Notes: generated by a model not told the origin, from the letters alone. DNA of 64,000 bases from CAUVKI01 sp963552605 (GCA_963552605.1 CAUVKI010000001.1:62001-126000), one strand, 5' to 3'. Positions 53,088 to 62,980 are shown, numbered from the stretch's first letter. Translations and numbers: made by a program.

Positions 53088-54107
53088 TTACTGCGTACTG
53101 ACCTCAAGCCAGATGGCATCGTACTTATCCAAAATATCCTCCGGATCCTTAAAGACCTCGAGATTTGGCAACGAATTTAAATCCGGATTTATAATCGGAT
53201 TATTTTTATATTCTTCACCCAAAATTTCCAATGCTTTCGGTATGGGAGTTGAATAACCTATATACTCGACATTTTTTGCAGAAACCTCGGGTCTTAAAAG
53301 AAAGTCTATGAATTTAAGAGCATTCTCCCTGTTGGGGGAATTTTTAAGCATTACAATGCTGTCAAACCATATATTCGACCCCTCGTCAGGAACGACATAC
53401 TCTATGTCGGGATTTTCCCTGTTCATAATGAAAGCTTCTCCCGACCAAATCACCGCAATAGATGCTTCCTCCGCTACCATCTGATCTTTGGTTTCATCTC
53501 CAAGATATGCCGCAACCAACGGTTTCTGTTCTATCAAAAGATGTTTAGCTTTTTCCAGCTCACTCTCGCTGCGGGAGTTCATGGAATATCCCAATTTTCT
53601 TAAAGCCACTCCTATCGTATCCCTTTGGCTGTTGAGCATAAAAATCTCGCCCTTGTATTTTTCATTCCATAATATATCCCACGACTTAACCGTTTCATTA
53701 ACTTTTTTCGTGTTATAAGATATTCCCACCGTTCCCCAAAGATAAGGCACTGAATATTCCCCGCTCGGATCGTATGAGGGTTTTAAAAACTCGGGATTGA
53801 TGTTTTGGTAGTTTGAAAGTTTCGAGGTATCTATTTTATCCAGCATACCCTTTTTTATCAATCTCTCAATCATATAATCCGACGGAACGGCGATGTCGTA
53901 TTTGTTTCCCGTCTTTGTGAGTTTTATAAACATATCCTCATTGGTTTCATAGGTATCGATATTTACCTTTATTCCCGTTTCCTTTTCAAATTCCCTGATG
54001 AGCGAAGGTTCTATGTAATCTCCCCAGTTGTACACATTTACAACTTCTTCGGAACTTTCGCAAGCTGAAAAGAATAACATCAAAAGTAAAGCCAAAAGTT
54101 TCTTCAA
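53088..54107 (-). CDS. potD: Spermidine/putrescine-binding lipoprotein PotD
   Basis: 339 residues, lipobox FSAC. The pattern VYNWGDYIEPSLIREFEKE and YDIAVPSDYMIERLIKKGML is typical of PotD/PotF. It captures polyamines outside the membrane and hands them to PotBC. ATGA overlap with potC. Confidence 0.93.
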   Translation of the reverse strand: MKKLLALLLMLFFSACESSEEVVNVYNWGDYIEPSLIREFEKETGIKVNIDTYETNEDMFIKLTKTGNKYDIAVPSDYMIERLIKKGMLDKIDTSKLSNYQNINPEFLKPSYDPSGEYSVPYLWGTVGISYNTKKVNETVKSWDILWNEKYKGEIFMLNSQRDTIGVALRKLGYSMNSRSESELEKAKHLLIEQKPLVAAYLGDETKDQMVAEEASIAVIWSGEAFIMNRENPDIEYVVPDEGSNIWFDSIVMLKNSPNRENALKFIDFLLRPEVSAKNVEYIGYSTPIPKALEILGEEYKNNPIINPDLNSLPNLEVFKDPEDILDKYDAIWLEVSTQ

Positions 54108-54883
54108 TCTCTGCCTCCCAATTCCTCTTCGGCATTCTTGTTATACAAAATGACCAAAAGTATAATCACGACCGCAAACATTATGGCGGAAAGAGCATTC
54201 ATGGACGGCTTAATCCCGAGTTTTGCCATGGTATATATTTCTATGGAAAGATTCGTAACACCGTTTCCCGTATTAAAGAAACTTATTACAAAATCATCTA
54301 TGGATAGTGTAAATGCAATCAAAAGCCCTGTAATAATTCCGGGCTTAAGCTCGGGCATTATCACACGGGTGAGTGCATACCAAGGGGTGGCTCCCAAATC
54401 AAGAGCAGCCTCCTCCAAGTTTTCGTCAAGTTGTTTGACCTTTGGCAAAACAGAAAGCACCACATAAGGGGTGCAAAAAGCTATGTGAGATATAAGCATG
54501 GTCATAAATCCCAAGTTTATGCCCGTTATTCTGAATAAAGACATAAGACTTACCGCCGTCACTATGTCGGGGTTTAAGATGGGAATTATATTGAGCTTTA
54601 AAAGTATTTTCTCACGAATTCCCCCAAGTCCTGAAATACCCACCGCCGCAAGAGTTCCTATAATTGTGGATACAATGGTTGAAATAAAAGCCACAAGGAG
54701 GGTGTATTTTAATGCTGAAAGAATTCCCTCCGATAAAAACAGCTCCGAATACCATTTCAGTGTGAAGCCCTTCCACACTCCTCTGAGTTTGGAGTCATTA
54801 AACGAAAAGATAACCATTATGACTATCGGCGCATATAAAAAGAGGAAAATCAGACCCGAAAAGCATCTCTTTAGAGTTCTCAT
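54104..54883 (-). CDS. potC: Spermidine/putrescine permease PotC
   Basis: 259 residues, six transmembrane segments. The permease loop LEEAALDLGATPWYALTRVI carries the EAA motif. Start-stop overlaps with both neighbours (ATGA). Confidence 0.93.
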   Translation of the reverse strand: MRTLKRCFSGLIFLFLYAPIVIMVIFSFNDSKLRGVWKGFTLKWYSELFLSEGILSALKYTLLVAFISTIVSTIIGTLAAVGISGLGGIREKILLKLNIIPILNPDIVTAVSLMSLFRITGINLGFMTMLISHIAFCTPYVVLSVLPKVKQLDENLEEAALDLGATPWYALTRVIMPELKPGIITGLLIAFTLSIDDFVISFFNTGNGVTNLSIEIYTMAKLGIKPSMNALSAIMFAVVIILLVILYNKNAEEELGGRD

Positions 54884-55710
54884 AAGAGCCCCTCCCCTTT
54901 TGACAAATCACCTCCGAAAAATCTCGAAACTCCCATAGCAATCAAAATAAAAATCATAAGTATTATGGACATCGCAGATCCGAAATGCCAGTCTCCCGTC
55001 CACCTGAATTGCTGTTCAATCACATTCCCGATCAGATTGTATTTGTTTCCGCCGAGAAGATTTGATATAACGAATGTGGAAACCGCCGGAATAAATACCA
55101 TAGATATCCCTGAAAACACTCCTGCTATACTCAAGGGCAATGTGATTTTCATAAAGATTTCTCTTCCAGTCGCTCCGAGGTCATAAGCCGCCTCATAGAG
55201 TGAAAAGTCTATTTTTGAAAGCACGGAATAAATCGGAAGAACCATAAACGGTAAAAAGTTATAAACCATACCTATTACTACTGCCAAATCCGTATACATC
55301 AACTCAAGCGAATGAAACCCAAAAAAAGTCACAACTCTATTTATTATTCCGTTCTTTCCGAGAAGAGAAAACCACGCATATGTCCTAAGTAAAAAATTCA
55401 TCCACATTGGAATGACAATCATCAGAAGCATTACACGCCTGCGATTTTTTTTCTCAGATGCTATTATATGAGCCATAGGATAACCTAAAAACAAACAAAA
55501 AATCGTGGCGATAAAAGCCAGTTTTACAGAACGAAAAAGTATGGAGAAGTATATCGGATCCAAAAATTTTCTGAAATTTTCAAGACTTGGAACTACCGAT
55601 GAGCCTACCGGCACGCTCAAAGCATAAATCAATACCAAAACAAGGGGAATGGCTACGAACATAATCAAAAAAACGGCATACGGAACTGCAAGCTTTTTAT
55701 TATAATTCAT
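54880..55710 (-). CDS. potB: Spermidine/putrescine permease PotB
   Basis: 276 residues, six transmembrane segments, RRVMLLMIVIPMWMNFLLRT and the EAA loop LYEAAYDLGATGREIFMKIT. Partner of PotC in the polyamine importer; overlaps potA and potC. Confidence 0.93.
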   Translation of the reverse strand: MNYNKKLAVPYAVFLIMFVAIPLVLVLIYALSVPVGSSVVPSLENFRKFLDPIYFSILFRSVKLAFIATIFCLFLGYPMAHIIASEKKNRRRVMLLMIVIPMWMNFLLRTYAWFSLLGKNGIINRVVTFFGFHSLELMYTDLAVVIGMVYNFLPFMVLPIYSVLSKIDFSLYEAAYDLGATGREIFMKITLPLSIAGVFSGISMVFIPAVSTFVISNLLGGNKYNLIGNVIEQQFRWTGDWHFGSAMSIILMIFILIAMGVSRFFGGDLSKGEGLL

Positions 55711-56741
55711 TGCATTTCCTGCTTTCTCATCACGTGTATGTTGAAAGGAATTACCCTTATCCCTATTTCACTCCCCGGATTATAGGAATCATAGCTGTGC
55801 ACCAGCCACTCTCTTCCCTGTCCCTCGATAACCATTTCATAATGCACACCTTTAAACAAAACGGTTTTAACAACGGCTTTAAAGTCCGCCGACGAAAAAT
55901 CCACCACGTCCATATCCTCCGGACGAATTACCACCTCGACTTCTTCATCTTTGGAAAAATCTCTGTCTTCACATTCGTGTTTCATACCTGCAAACTCCAC
56001 CAAAAAATCCTCACGCATCACAGCGGGCACTATATTGGATTCTCCGATAAAATCCGCTACGAAAGAATTTATCGGCTCATTATAAATATCGGTGGGAGAG
56101 CCTATCTGCTGAACCAACCCGTGATTTAACACCACCACGGTATCGGACATCGTGAGGGCTTCTTCCTGATCATGAGTTACATACACAAAGGTTATCCCCA
56201 CCTGCTCTTTTATGCTCTTAAGCTCCACCTGCATATCTTTTCTAAGTTTCAAATCCAAAGCACCGAGAGGTTCGTCCAAGAGCAGAACCTTCGGCTCGTT
56301 TACCAATGCCCTAACGATAGCGACCCTTTGCTGCTGTCCTCCGCTTAATTTTCTCACCGAGCGTTTCTCATATCCTTCCAAATTCACAAGTCTGAGCATA
56401 CGGCTAACTTTTTCCCTTATGATTTCTTCGGAAATTTTTTTTATTCTAAGCCCGAATGCTATGTTTTCAAAAACATTCATATGCGGAAACAGTGCATATT
56501 TTTGGAAAACCGTATTCACATTCCTAAGGTTAGGGGGGAGTTTCGTAATATCTTTGCCTTCAAACAAAATCCTTCCGTCCGTAGGTTGTTCAAAGCCGGC
56601 TATCAACCTTAGAGTGGTAGTCTTTCCACAGCCCGAAGGACCGAGCAGGGTCAAAAACTCGTTGGCTTTTATGTTTAAATTCAATTCTTTCAAAACCGTG
56701 TTGTCCCCAAATTTTTTGGTCACACGCTCCAAAGCAATCAT
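55707..56741 (-). CDS. potA: Spermidine/putrescine import ATPase PotA
   Basis: 344 residues. Walker A GPSGCGKTT, signature KLSGGQQQRVAIVRAL, Walker B VLLLDEPLGALD, switch His VTHDQEEAL, then a C-terminal TOBE-type domain from about 240. It energises PotBC. Overlaps the preceding gene by four bases. Confidence 0.95.
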   Translation of the reverse strand: MIALERVTKKFGDNTVLKELNLNIKANEFLTLLGPSGCGKTTTLRLIAGFEQPTDGRILFEGKDITKLPPNLRNVNTVFQKYALFPHMNVFENIAFGLRIKKISEEIIREKVSRMLRLVNLEGYEKRSVRKLSGGQQQRVAIVRALVNEPKVLLLDEPLGALDLKLRKDMQVELKSIKEQVGITFVYVTHDQEEALTMSDTVVVLNHGLVQQIGSPTDIYNEPINSFVADFIGESNIVPAVMREDFLVEFAGMKHECEDRDFSKDEEVEVVIRPEDMDVVDFSSADFKAVVKTVLFKGVHYEMVIEGQGREWLVHSYDSYNPGSEIGIRVIPFNIHVMRKQEMQ

Positions 56742-57247
56742 TTATACCTTTCCTCTGTGTTAAGAACGGGACGGTACTTCGTAATCATTGCAGTTTTGAG
56801 GGAGGGCACAAGGTTGTGATATTCTTTCTCGGTAAGTTCAAGTACGGAAAGGTTAATTGTTCTCAAGTCGAGTGAGGTATCTTTTCGGCAGGTTCTTCTC
56901 AGGTGAGAGATCTCCCTACCCAAATTCTCTCCTGCTCCTATGTATAGAATCCTATGCCCCCTGTTTAACTTGAATATTCCAAAAGTCTTATCCAAATCAA
57001 AGAGAGAAGCTTTAATGAATGCGCCGCTGTCTTTAAAAAGACTTTGCCACTCAGAAAGGGTCTTTCCTCCATATCTGCCCGTCAAAGCTCTTTTTGTGAT
57101 TCGCTTGGACAGAAAATTAAGTTTCCTTTGAAAATTTTTTAATGCGATTATTCTGTTCAGATTTTTATTCTCGGCGTTTAAATCTTTCTCTAACATCTTC
57201 AACACACGATAGCGGTTGGCGGCTTTAATCCAAAAACTTACACCCAT
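56738..57247 (-). CDS. GIY-YIG-like protein ahead of the pot genes
   Basis: 169 residues from ATG 57247, after GGAGGTGTGAG. The segment FGIFKLNRGHRILYIGAGEN, then LGREISHLRR, and the later ITKYRPVLNTEE follow the GIY-YIG nuclease order: GIY as GIF, YIG intact, Arg and His following, a Glu/Asn end. The N-terminal half is helical and basic. It could be a divergent nuclease or DNA-binding protein. It is the first gene of the operon and overlaps potA. Confidence 0.6.
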   Translation of the reverse strand: MGVSFWIKAANRYRVLKMLEKDLNAENKNLNRIIALKNFQRKLNFLSKRITKRALTGRYGGKTLSEWQSLFKDSGAFIKASLFDLDKTFGIFKLNRGHRILYIGAGENLGREISHLRRTCRKDTSLDLRTINLSVLELTEKEYHNLVPSLKTAMITKYRPVLNTEERYK

Positions 57248-57271
57248 AATCTCACACCTCCCTTTTTTCAT

Positions 57272-57603
57272 TCTACCACAAAGCTCCTTTAAATCTCAAG
57301 TTCTCACTCGAATTATTTTCAGGCGAAGTGATGTATGGATTTATTCGAGAGCTCAATCTTTTTGATATGAGTTTCCCTGTTCTTATGATAACCGCCTATA
57401 CCTTGATAACTGTTGTCCTGGGAGTTATTCAAGTGCAGTCATCTTTTTTACACAATCCCCAATGCTTTTCCCGTTATATTAAATTTCAACTGTCCACATA
57501 AGAACAAACAGGATTTTTTTTCATACTTTTTTTTAAACGAAATGAAAATATGGTGATTGGAGAAAAATCTAATTATTTTTTTTAGAAAGAATTGAATAAA
57601 CAG
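57272..57603. other. Intergenic region with a possible gene remnant
   Basis: A plus-strand frame from GTG 57328 to TAA 57499-57501 encodes 57 residues with one hydrophobic segment (FPVLMITAYTLITVVLGVIQ) and no ribosome site; it looks like a leftover of a membrane protein. No other feature was recognised. Confidence 0.3.
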
Positions 57604-57634
57604 TTGACTTTTTCGGGGGGGGGGGGGGTAGAAT
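57604..57634 (+). promoter_or_regulatory. Promoter with a 14-G tract in its spacer, probably phase-variable
   Basis: TTGACT (57604-57609), a 19-bp spacer made of TTTTC plus 14 consecutive G (57615-57628), then TAGAAT (57629-57634). A G run of this length in the spacer of a near-consensus promoter is the classic set-up for slipped-strand changes in promoter strength; 12 G would give the optimal 17 bp. It faces the WYL/dynamin operon, whose first gene starts 220 bases downstream. Confidence 0.75.
57615..57628. repeat. Homopolymer tract of 14 G
   Basis: The only G or C run of this length noticed in the window, in otherwise AT-rich sequence. Confidence 0.95.
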
Positions 57635-57853
57635 CTTATTTATGATTATTTCAGGTTATTTCAAATTTTATTACCGTATCTTTGTAAGGATAAAACGGCA
57701 TAGAAGAAATTCAGTCGATTTAAACTTTTTTAGAGCGATATATTTTGTCCGAGCTTATGTTCGGAGATTAAAAAATCAACTTAAAAATTTTTCGATGTGC
57801 CAGTATGGAGACAGTTTGTGTCGTTCTAAATTTTTATAATACATGAGGGGATT

Positions 57854-58807
57854 ATGCAGAGGGAAAATAAAATAGAGAGGGTTTTGGGAATTTACTCAAA
57901 GCTTATGAACGGATATGCAGTCAATAAGTCGGAGGAGGCGCAGAGCCATGGAGTGAGTGAGAGAAGTATTCAAAGGGATATTGAGGATATTCGGATTTAT
58001 ATTGATAACGCATCTTTTGAAGACGGAATAATCAATACGGTTATCTATGACCGCAATGTTAAAGGATACAGATTGGAAAAAATCTATGATATGAAGCTTA
58101 GCAACGGTGAAATTTTAGCCATCTGCAAGATTTTATTGGACAGCAGAGCTTTCACAAAAAAAGAAATGACCAAGCTGATTTCCAAACTTGTTCAGTGTTG
58201 TGTTCCAAAGGCAAATCGGAAAGAAGTGATTGAGCTGACGAGGAATGAAGAATACCACTATGTTGAGCTTCAACATAAATCCGAATTCTTAGACAAGATG
58301 TGGGATATGGGAAAAGCAATCAGAGAACATAATTATGTTGATATAGATTATCAGCGCACAAAGGATAAGGCAATCGTCAAAAGGAAAATTAAGCCCGTAT
58401 CAATTATGTTTTCCGAATACTATTTTTATATTGCGGCGTTCATAGACGATGAAGAGGTGAGGGAGAATTTTGATGTTCAGGATGACTTATACCCGACAAT
58501 ATACAGAATTGATCGCATTAAGGCTTACAAAATTCTATCAGACAGATTTAAAATTCCCTATTCAAGCAGATTTGAAGAGGGCGAGTTCAGAAAACGAGTG
58601 CAGTTTATGTATGGGGGAAAACTCCAAAGAGTTAAATTTGACTATTATGGCAGCTCCGTCGAGGCAGTGCTTGACAGATTGCCGACTGCAAAGATTGAGA
58701 GTGAAAAGGACGGCGTTTTTACAATAACCGCTGAGGTTTTCGGCAAAGGAATTGAAATGTGGCTGAGAAGTCAGGGTGATATGGTGAAAAATGTTGAAAT
58801 AAAGTGA
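57854..58807 (+). CDS. WYL-domain transcriptional regulator
   Basis: 317 residues. N-terminal winged HTH (MNGYAVNKSEEAQSHGVSER then SIQRDIEDIRIYI), a WYL domain at about 145-235 with VDIDYQR, VKRKIKPVSIMF, YYFYIAAF and RIDRIKAYKIL, and a C-terminal WCX-like segment. WYL regulators bind nucleic-acid-derived ligands and often control phage-defence operons. It is the first gene after the G-tract promoter; ATGAGGGGATT lies before the ATG. Confidence 0.9.
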   Translation: MQRENKIERVLGIYSKLMNGYAVNKSEEAQSHGVSERSIQRDIEDIRIYIDNASFEDGIINTVIYDRNVKGYRLEKIYDMKLSNGEILAICKILLDSRAFTKKEMTKLISKLVQCCVPKANRKEVIELTRNEEYHYVELQHKSEFLDKMWDMGKAIREHNYVDIDYQRTKDKAIVKRKIKPVSIMFSEYYFYIAAFIDDEEVRENFDVQDDLYPTIYRIDRIKAYKILSDRFKIPYSSRFEEGEFRKRVQFMYGGKLQRVKFDYYGSSVEAVLDRLPTAKIESEKDGVFTITAEVFGKGIEMWLRSQGDMVKNVEIK

Positions 58808-58808
58808 G

Positions 58809-60107
58809 GTGTTACAAATTAAGGCTTCTATGTTGGAAATCCAACAATATTTGGATTTGCATCCCCTTAAAAAAATGAGTTTGAAGTTAAAGTCTAAGTA
58901 TATGGTTTTGCTCGCATATTTTATTTCAAGAACGGGAAGTGAAGATATGTGGTCAAAGCAGATGCTTAAGCTTTATGATTCAAAATTGGAGACGTTGAAA
59001 AAATATCATGAAGTTAAAGACTTGGGATTTTTGGAAGGATTTAAATTTTTCAATTACATATATTCCTTATTGACGGACGGCTTATTTATTTCCTGCTTTG
59101 ATGACAGAAAAAAGGGAGAGCGGATGCTTGAAAGCATTGTTGAATTTTATGGTGAACGCTATCGAAAGAAAATGAAAAGTGTTTTGGAGGCGTTTTATTC
59201 ATACGGTGAGGTTTCGGCTTTTCCAATTCCCAAATTCAAACCGATTTATGAAGTAATTTGGAAGAATAGGGAATTTCTTAACAGAAAAGAAAAGAGAATA
59301 ATGATTACGGCGAATATGAGTGCCGGAAAATCAACATTGCTAAATGCCCTGTTGGGAAAAAAAGTCAATAAGATGCAAAACGAAACCTGCACAGCTAAAA
59401 TTCACTATCTTCATAATAAAGCCGGTGAGGACGGTCTTATTTGCGAATGGGATTATGACCTTGAGCTTGACGCAACGAATGAAATTTTGATGAATGATAA
59501 CACCGATAACGACAATACGGAAATCTATGTGGGAGCAAGATTCAGGTCTCTTGCAGAGATAGACTCAAAGGTCTGCTTCATAGACACTCCGGGTGTGAAT
59601 TCATCGATGGAGAAAACTCATAGAAAAATGTCGAATGAAGCCATTCGCAGTATGGATTGCGAGCTGCTTATATATCTTTTCAATGCTGAAAATATCGGGT
59701 CGGACGATGATATAAAGCACCTAAAGTTTGTCAAACAGAATTATCAGGGAAATATCATTTTTCTTGTGAACAGAATGGATCGTTTCAGAAAGAATATAGA
59801 CTCCGTTGACGAAACTATGAGCTCGATGGAAAAGGATTTGAAGAAATTCGGATTTAAAGAGCCCAAGGTATATCCTATTTCAGCATATGCGGCATATTTA
59901 GCCAAAATGAGTTTGTACGGCGAAGAATTGAACGAAGATGAGAAAGATGAACTTGAATTCTTAAAGAGAAAGCTTGGCAGAGATGAATTTTCCTATGAGA
60001 GATATTATCCTGAGAAGGTTGAGATTTCGGAAGAAAATAGAAATGAGCTGACGGATTTATTGGTTCATTCGGGAATACTGTCGCTTGAGAAGATATTGTT
60101 TAATTAG
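58809..60107 (+). CDS. Dynamin-like GTPase A
   Basis: 432 residues if GTG 58809 is used; ATG 58830 (seven codons later) is equally plausible. An N-terminal helical region (about 1-160) precedes a GTPase domain: P-loop ANMSAGKST (about 169-177), switch Thr in NETCTAKIH, DTPGVNSSMEK (about 259) and NRMDRF (about 321, for NKxD). It ends soon after the GTPase domain, so it lacks the long helical stalk of full dynamins. It starts one base after the WYL stop and precedes a larger paralogous GTPase. Confidence 0.88.
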   Translation: MLQIKASMLEIQQYLDLHPLKKMSLKLKSKYMVLLAYFISRTGSEDMWSKQMLKLYDSKLETLKKYHEVKDLGFLEGFKFFNYIYSLLTDGLFISCFDDRKKGERMLESIVEFYGERYRKKMKSVLEAFYSYGEVSAFPIPKFKPIYEVIWKNREFLNRKEKRIMITANMSAGKSTLLNALLGKKVNKMQNETCTAKIHYLHNKAGEDGLICEWDYDLELDATNEILMNDNTDNDNTEIYVGARFRSLAEIDSKVCFIDTPGVNSSMEKTHRKMSNEAIRSMDCELLIYLFNAENIGSDDDIKHLKFVKQNYQGNIIFLVNRMDRFRKNIDSVDETMSSMEKDLKKFGFKEPKVYPISAYAAYLAKMSLYGEELNEDEKDELEFLKRKLGRDEFSYERYYPEKVEISEENRNELTDLLVHSGILSLEKILFN

Positions 60108-60123
60108 AAAGGAGAATTATGAT

Positions 60124-62403
60124 ATGAGGAAAGTGTTTATTAAGTATAACCCCTACAAGCTGGAAACGGAGGTCTTAATTGACGGCAAGGAAGTAAAGCG
60201 CAACAGCAGGCTTAATGTTATGGACAAAAGATTGCAGGAATGGGTCGATGACCTTCCCGAGATTTTGCGTGAGGAGTTAAGCACAAAGGAATTTGAAATC
60301 ACATTCCACGGCACCGCTCTTGATTATGAAGATGTGCTTGCGGTTGCCAATGAGGCTTCAAAAAGGGGCATTAAAATAGAGGTGAAGCATATTCCGGCAA
60401 AAGAGGTCAAAGATAAATATAAGGCGATTTCCGATATTTTTGAGGAAATTCAGAAAGGACCGTTTGAGGAACTAAGGCAGCCCGGTGTTATCAAAGCGTT
60501 CGAGCAAGCTAAGAGCAGTGATTTTGAAGTTAATGTGGTGGCGACGATGAGTGCGGGCAAATCAACTCTTATAAACGCACTTTTGGGTCAGAAACTGATG
60601 CCCGCAAAACAGGAGGCTTGTACCGCAATAATCGCTGAAATCAAGGATAATGATATGGATCACTTCGAGGCGAAAGTATATGACAAAGGTGGAAATTTGA
60701 TTGAAACACAGCAAAATCTAACATATGACATTATGAGCAGACTAAATTCAGACGAGGATAGAGGGATATCAAAAATCTGTATAGAGGGAAATATCCCGTT
60801 TGTAAATTCCGACGATGTATCGCTTGTGCTTGTGGACACTCCCGGTCCTAACAACTCCCGAGATCCGGAGCATAAAAAAGCTACCTATCGAATGCTCTCG
60901 GAATCCTCGAAGATGTTGGTTCTTTATGTTATGAATGCAAGTCAGCTGGCAGTTGACGATGATAATAATCTGCTCAAGAATGTTGCTGAAAGTATGAAAG
61001 TCGGAGGAAAACAGTCGAGAGATCGTTTTATCTTTGTTGTAAACAAACTTGACGGCTTCAGAAAGGGTGAGGACAGTGTTGAGTCATCTCTTGAAAAAGT
61101 AAGGGATTATCTGACTCATCATAAAATTGAAAATCCCAATATTTATCCCGCATCCGCTTTAACCGCGCTGGATATCAGAACGACTTTAAAAGAGAGCGAT
61201 GATGATAATGACGATGAAGTGTACGCTGCAAAGGGCAGAGTGCGTAAGTTTAACAGAGATGAAAATAAGGAAATGCACTTTGAAAATTATGCTCCGCTGC
61301 CGGCTTATGTAAGGGGAAACATTGCAAACAGATTGGAGAAAGCAAAAAAAGAAAATGATGACAATGAACAGGCTTTAATCCATTGCGGAATTGTTCCGAT
61401 AGAGGAAGCAATCAGAATGTATGTTCTTAAATATGCAAAAACGGCGAAGATTAAGAATATCGTAGATACATTTATAAAGAGCTTGGAAAGCGCAGAATCT
61501 TTTGAAACCGCAAAAGAAGAAATATCTTCAAGTAAAGAGGAGAGAGAGGCTATTTTTGCCAAAATAAATAAAATTGAATCCAAGCTCCAAAGCGGTGAGG
61601 ATGCAAAAAAATTTAAGACCAGGATTGACAGTCTCAATTATGATGAGGAAATTAAAGAGCGTGCTGACAGTATAATTGAAAAGGCGCAGAAGGAATATGT
61701 CACCCCGCATCTGACAAGTTCCAAAGAGAGGATCTCTCGATATGAGGCTGAGAATATCTGCAGGCAGTTTGAAAGGTTTGCAAAAGACTTGAAGGCGGAG
61801 GTGCAGGTTAAACTGGAAGAGCTTATTGAAAATAATGTTAAAAGAAATGCAGAAGATATGTTTTCTCAATATAAGGATAAGCTGGCGGATCTGATGGAAG
61901 AAATTGATGTAGGGGGGATTTATCTCGATCCGTTTGAAATTATGAAGGGCGAAATATATTACAACACTTCAGAAATTATTTCCGATTCCACAAGGACTGA
62001 AACGGTGAAAGTCGGCGAAAAGTGGATTAAGAATACGAACAAGAAATGGTATAAGCCTTGGACTTGGTTTGAAGAGTCCGGACATTATGAAGATATCTAT
62101 GAGGACAGGGAATATATAGAAAAACAAGAATTGTCTCATAAGTTTTTTGCTCCTATACAGGAGAGTCTTTATATAAATAGGGACTCTGCCGTGGAATATG
62201 CAGAGGAGCAAACAAAGATAATTAAATTCGAGTTTTCAGAGAGATTTGATGAATTGGATAGAGTGCTTACATCCAAGCTTAATGAGCTTAAAGAGTGTGC
62301 CACCGATGAGGAAAAGGCAAAGAAAAAGCTTAAAGAAGCACAGGAGCGTTTGGCTTGGCTTGAAGAAATTAACGGCAGAGTGAATGCTATCTTGGAAATA
62401 TAG
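60124..62403 (+). CDS. Dynamin-like GTPase B with helical stalk
   Basis: 759 residues from ATG 60124, after AAAGGAG; the frame extends upstream only into the previous gene. A beta-rich N-terminal domain (about 1-100) precedes the GTPase: P-loop ATMSAGKST (about 140-148), switch Thr in QEACTAIIAE, DTPGPNNSRD (about 238), NKLDGF (about 305). A long helical region with coiled coil follows (440-759), interrupted near 640 by a Trp-rich KKWYKPWTWFEESGHYED patch like the membrane-contact regions of bacterial dynamins. It probably works with GTPase A on membranes. Confidence 0.9.
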   Translation: MRKVFIKYNPYKLETEVLIDGKEVKRNSRLNVMDKRLQEWVDDLPEILREELSTKEFEITFHGTALDYEDVLAVANEASKRGIKIEVKHIPAKEVKDKYKAISDIFEEIQKGPFEELRQPGVIKAFEQAKSSDFEVNVVATMSAGKSTLINALLGQKLMPAKQEACTAIIAEIKDNDMDHFEAKVYDKGGNLIETQQNLTYDIMSRLNSDEDRGISKICIEGNIPFVNSDDVSLVLVDTPGPNNSRDPEHKKATYRMLSESSKMLVLYVMNASQLAVDDDNNLLKNVAESMKVGGKQSRDRFIFVVNKLDGFRKGEDSVESSLEKVRDYLTHHKIENPNIYPASALTALDIRTTLKESDDDNDDEVYAAKGRVRKFNRDENKEMHFENYAPLPAYVRGNIANRLEKAKKENDDNEQALIHCGIVPIEEAIRMYVLKYAKTAKIKNIVDTFIKSLESAESFETAKEEISSSKEEREAIFAKINKIESKLQSGEDAKKFKTRIDSLNYDEEIKERADSIIEKAQKEYVTPHLTSSKERISRYEAENICRQFERFAKDLKAEVQVKLEELIENNVKRNAEDMFSQYKDKLADLMEEIDVGGIYLDPFEIMKGEIYYNTSEIISDSTRTETVKVGEKWIKNTNKKWYKPWTWFEESGHYEDIYEDREYIEKQELSHKFFAPIQESLYINRDSAVEYAEEQTKIIKFEFSERFDELDRVLTSKLNELKECATDEEKAKKKLKEAQERLAWLEEINGRVNAILEI

Positions 62404-62414
62404 GGGAGAGCAAA

Positions 62415-62978
62415 ATGGTTTCCGATGAATTTAAAAGTGATGTAAGAAAGGGAAATATTTTGAAAATAAGGATTATGCTCAAAGACAGCCTGCTCATTGA
62501 CAGGAGCTTTTCCCTATTTTCAGAATTATCGGACTATGCGGTTAAAAACGGAATTGAATTCTTTATGACATCAAAAGAACCGATTAAAATAGCTGATAAG
62601 CCGTGGACGGTTGATTTGATGAATTACGAATTAACCGTTCTGGTAAATGATTTCACAAAAGAGCGTCTTGATTATGTGAAGCAAATCATTAGGGAATTGT
62701 ATAAGGGAGAGCGGCAGGCGAAAGATTTTTCATCAAGACCGAGCAATTCAAACGGTGAAAGGATTTCGCAAAAAACCCAATGGACGCATAGAAGAGATAA
62801 GCATACAGGTGAAAATTATGAAACGATACTAAGAGAAGTCGGAAGAATGAATAAAATCCTGCAGCATAGCAGAGATGAAGAAGGAAACAGGCACTGGCTT
62901 TATGAAGATATAGAAAAAATACAAAGAGCTGCCTTTAATATAATATTTGCTTGCGAAAAATTGCAAAGGGGGAAATAG
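62415..62978 (+). CDS. Small operon protein, paralogue 1
   Basis: 187 residues. The N-terminus (FKSDVRKGNILKIRIMLKDS then LLIDRS) and a segment LVNDFTKERLDYVKQIIREL are shared with the next gene, so the two are paralogues. The C-terminal half differs: a Ser/Asn-rich linker and a helical HTGENYETILREVGRMNKIL region. AGGGGAGAG precedes the ATG; 11 bases after GTPase B. No known family recognised. Confidence 0.75.
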   Translation: MVSDEFKSDVRKGNILKIRIMLKDSLLIDRSFSLFSELSDYAVKNGIEFFMTSKEPIKIADKPWTVDLMNYELTVLVNDFTKERLDYVKQIIRELYKGERQAKDFSSRPSNSNGERISQKTQWTHRRDKHTGENYETILREVGRMNKILQHSRDEEGNRHWLYEDIEKIQRAAFNIIFACEKLQRGK

Positions 62979-62980
62979 AT

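Noticed and set aside
57615..57628. G tract as an assembly artefact
   Set aside because: It cannot be ruled out for exact length, but its placement between good -35 and -10 boxes makes a real tract more likely; kept as a finding with that caveat.
57642..57839. 65-codon frame just after the G-tract promoter
   Set aside because: No ribosome site and a low-complexity basic product; treated as untranslated leader.
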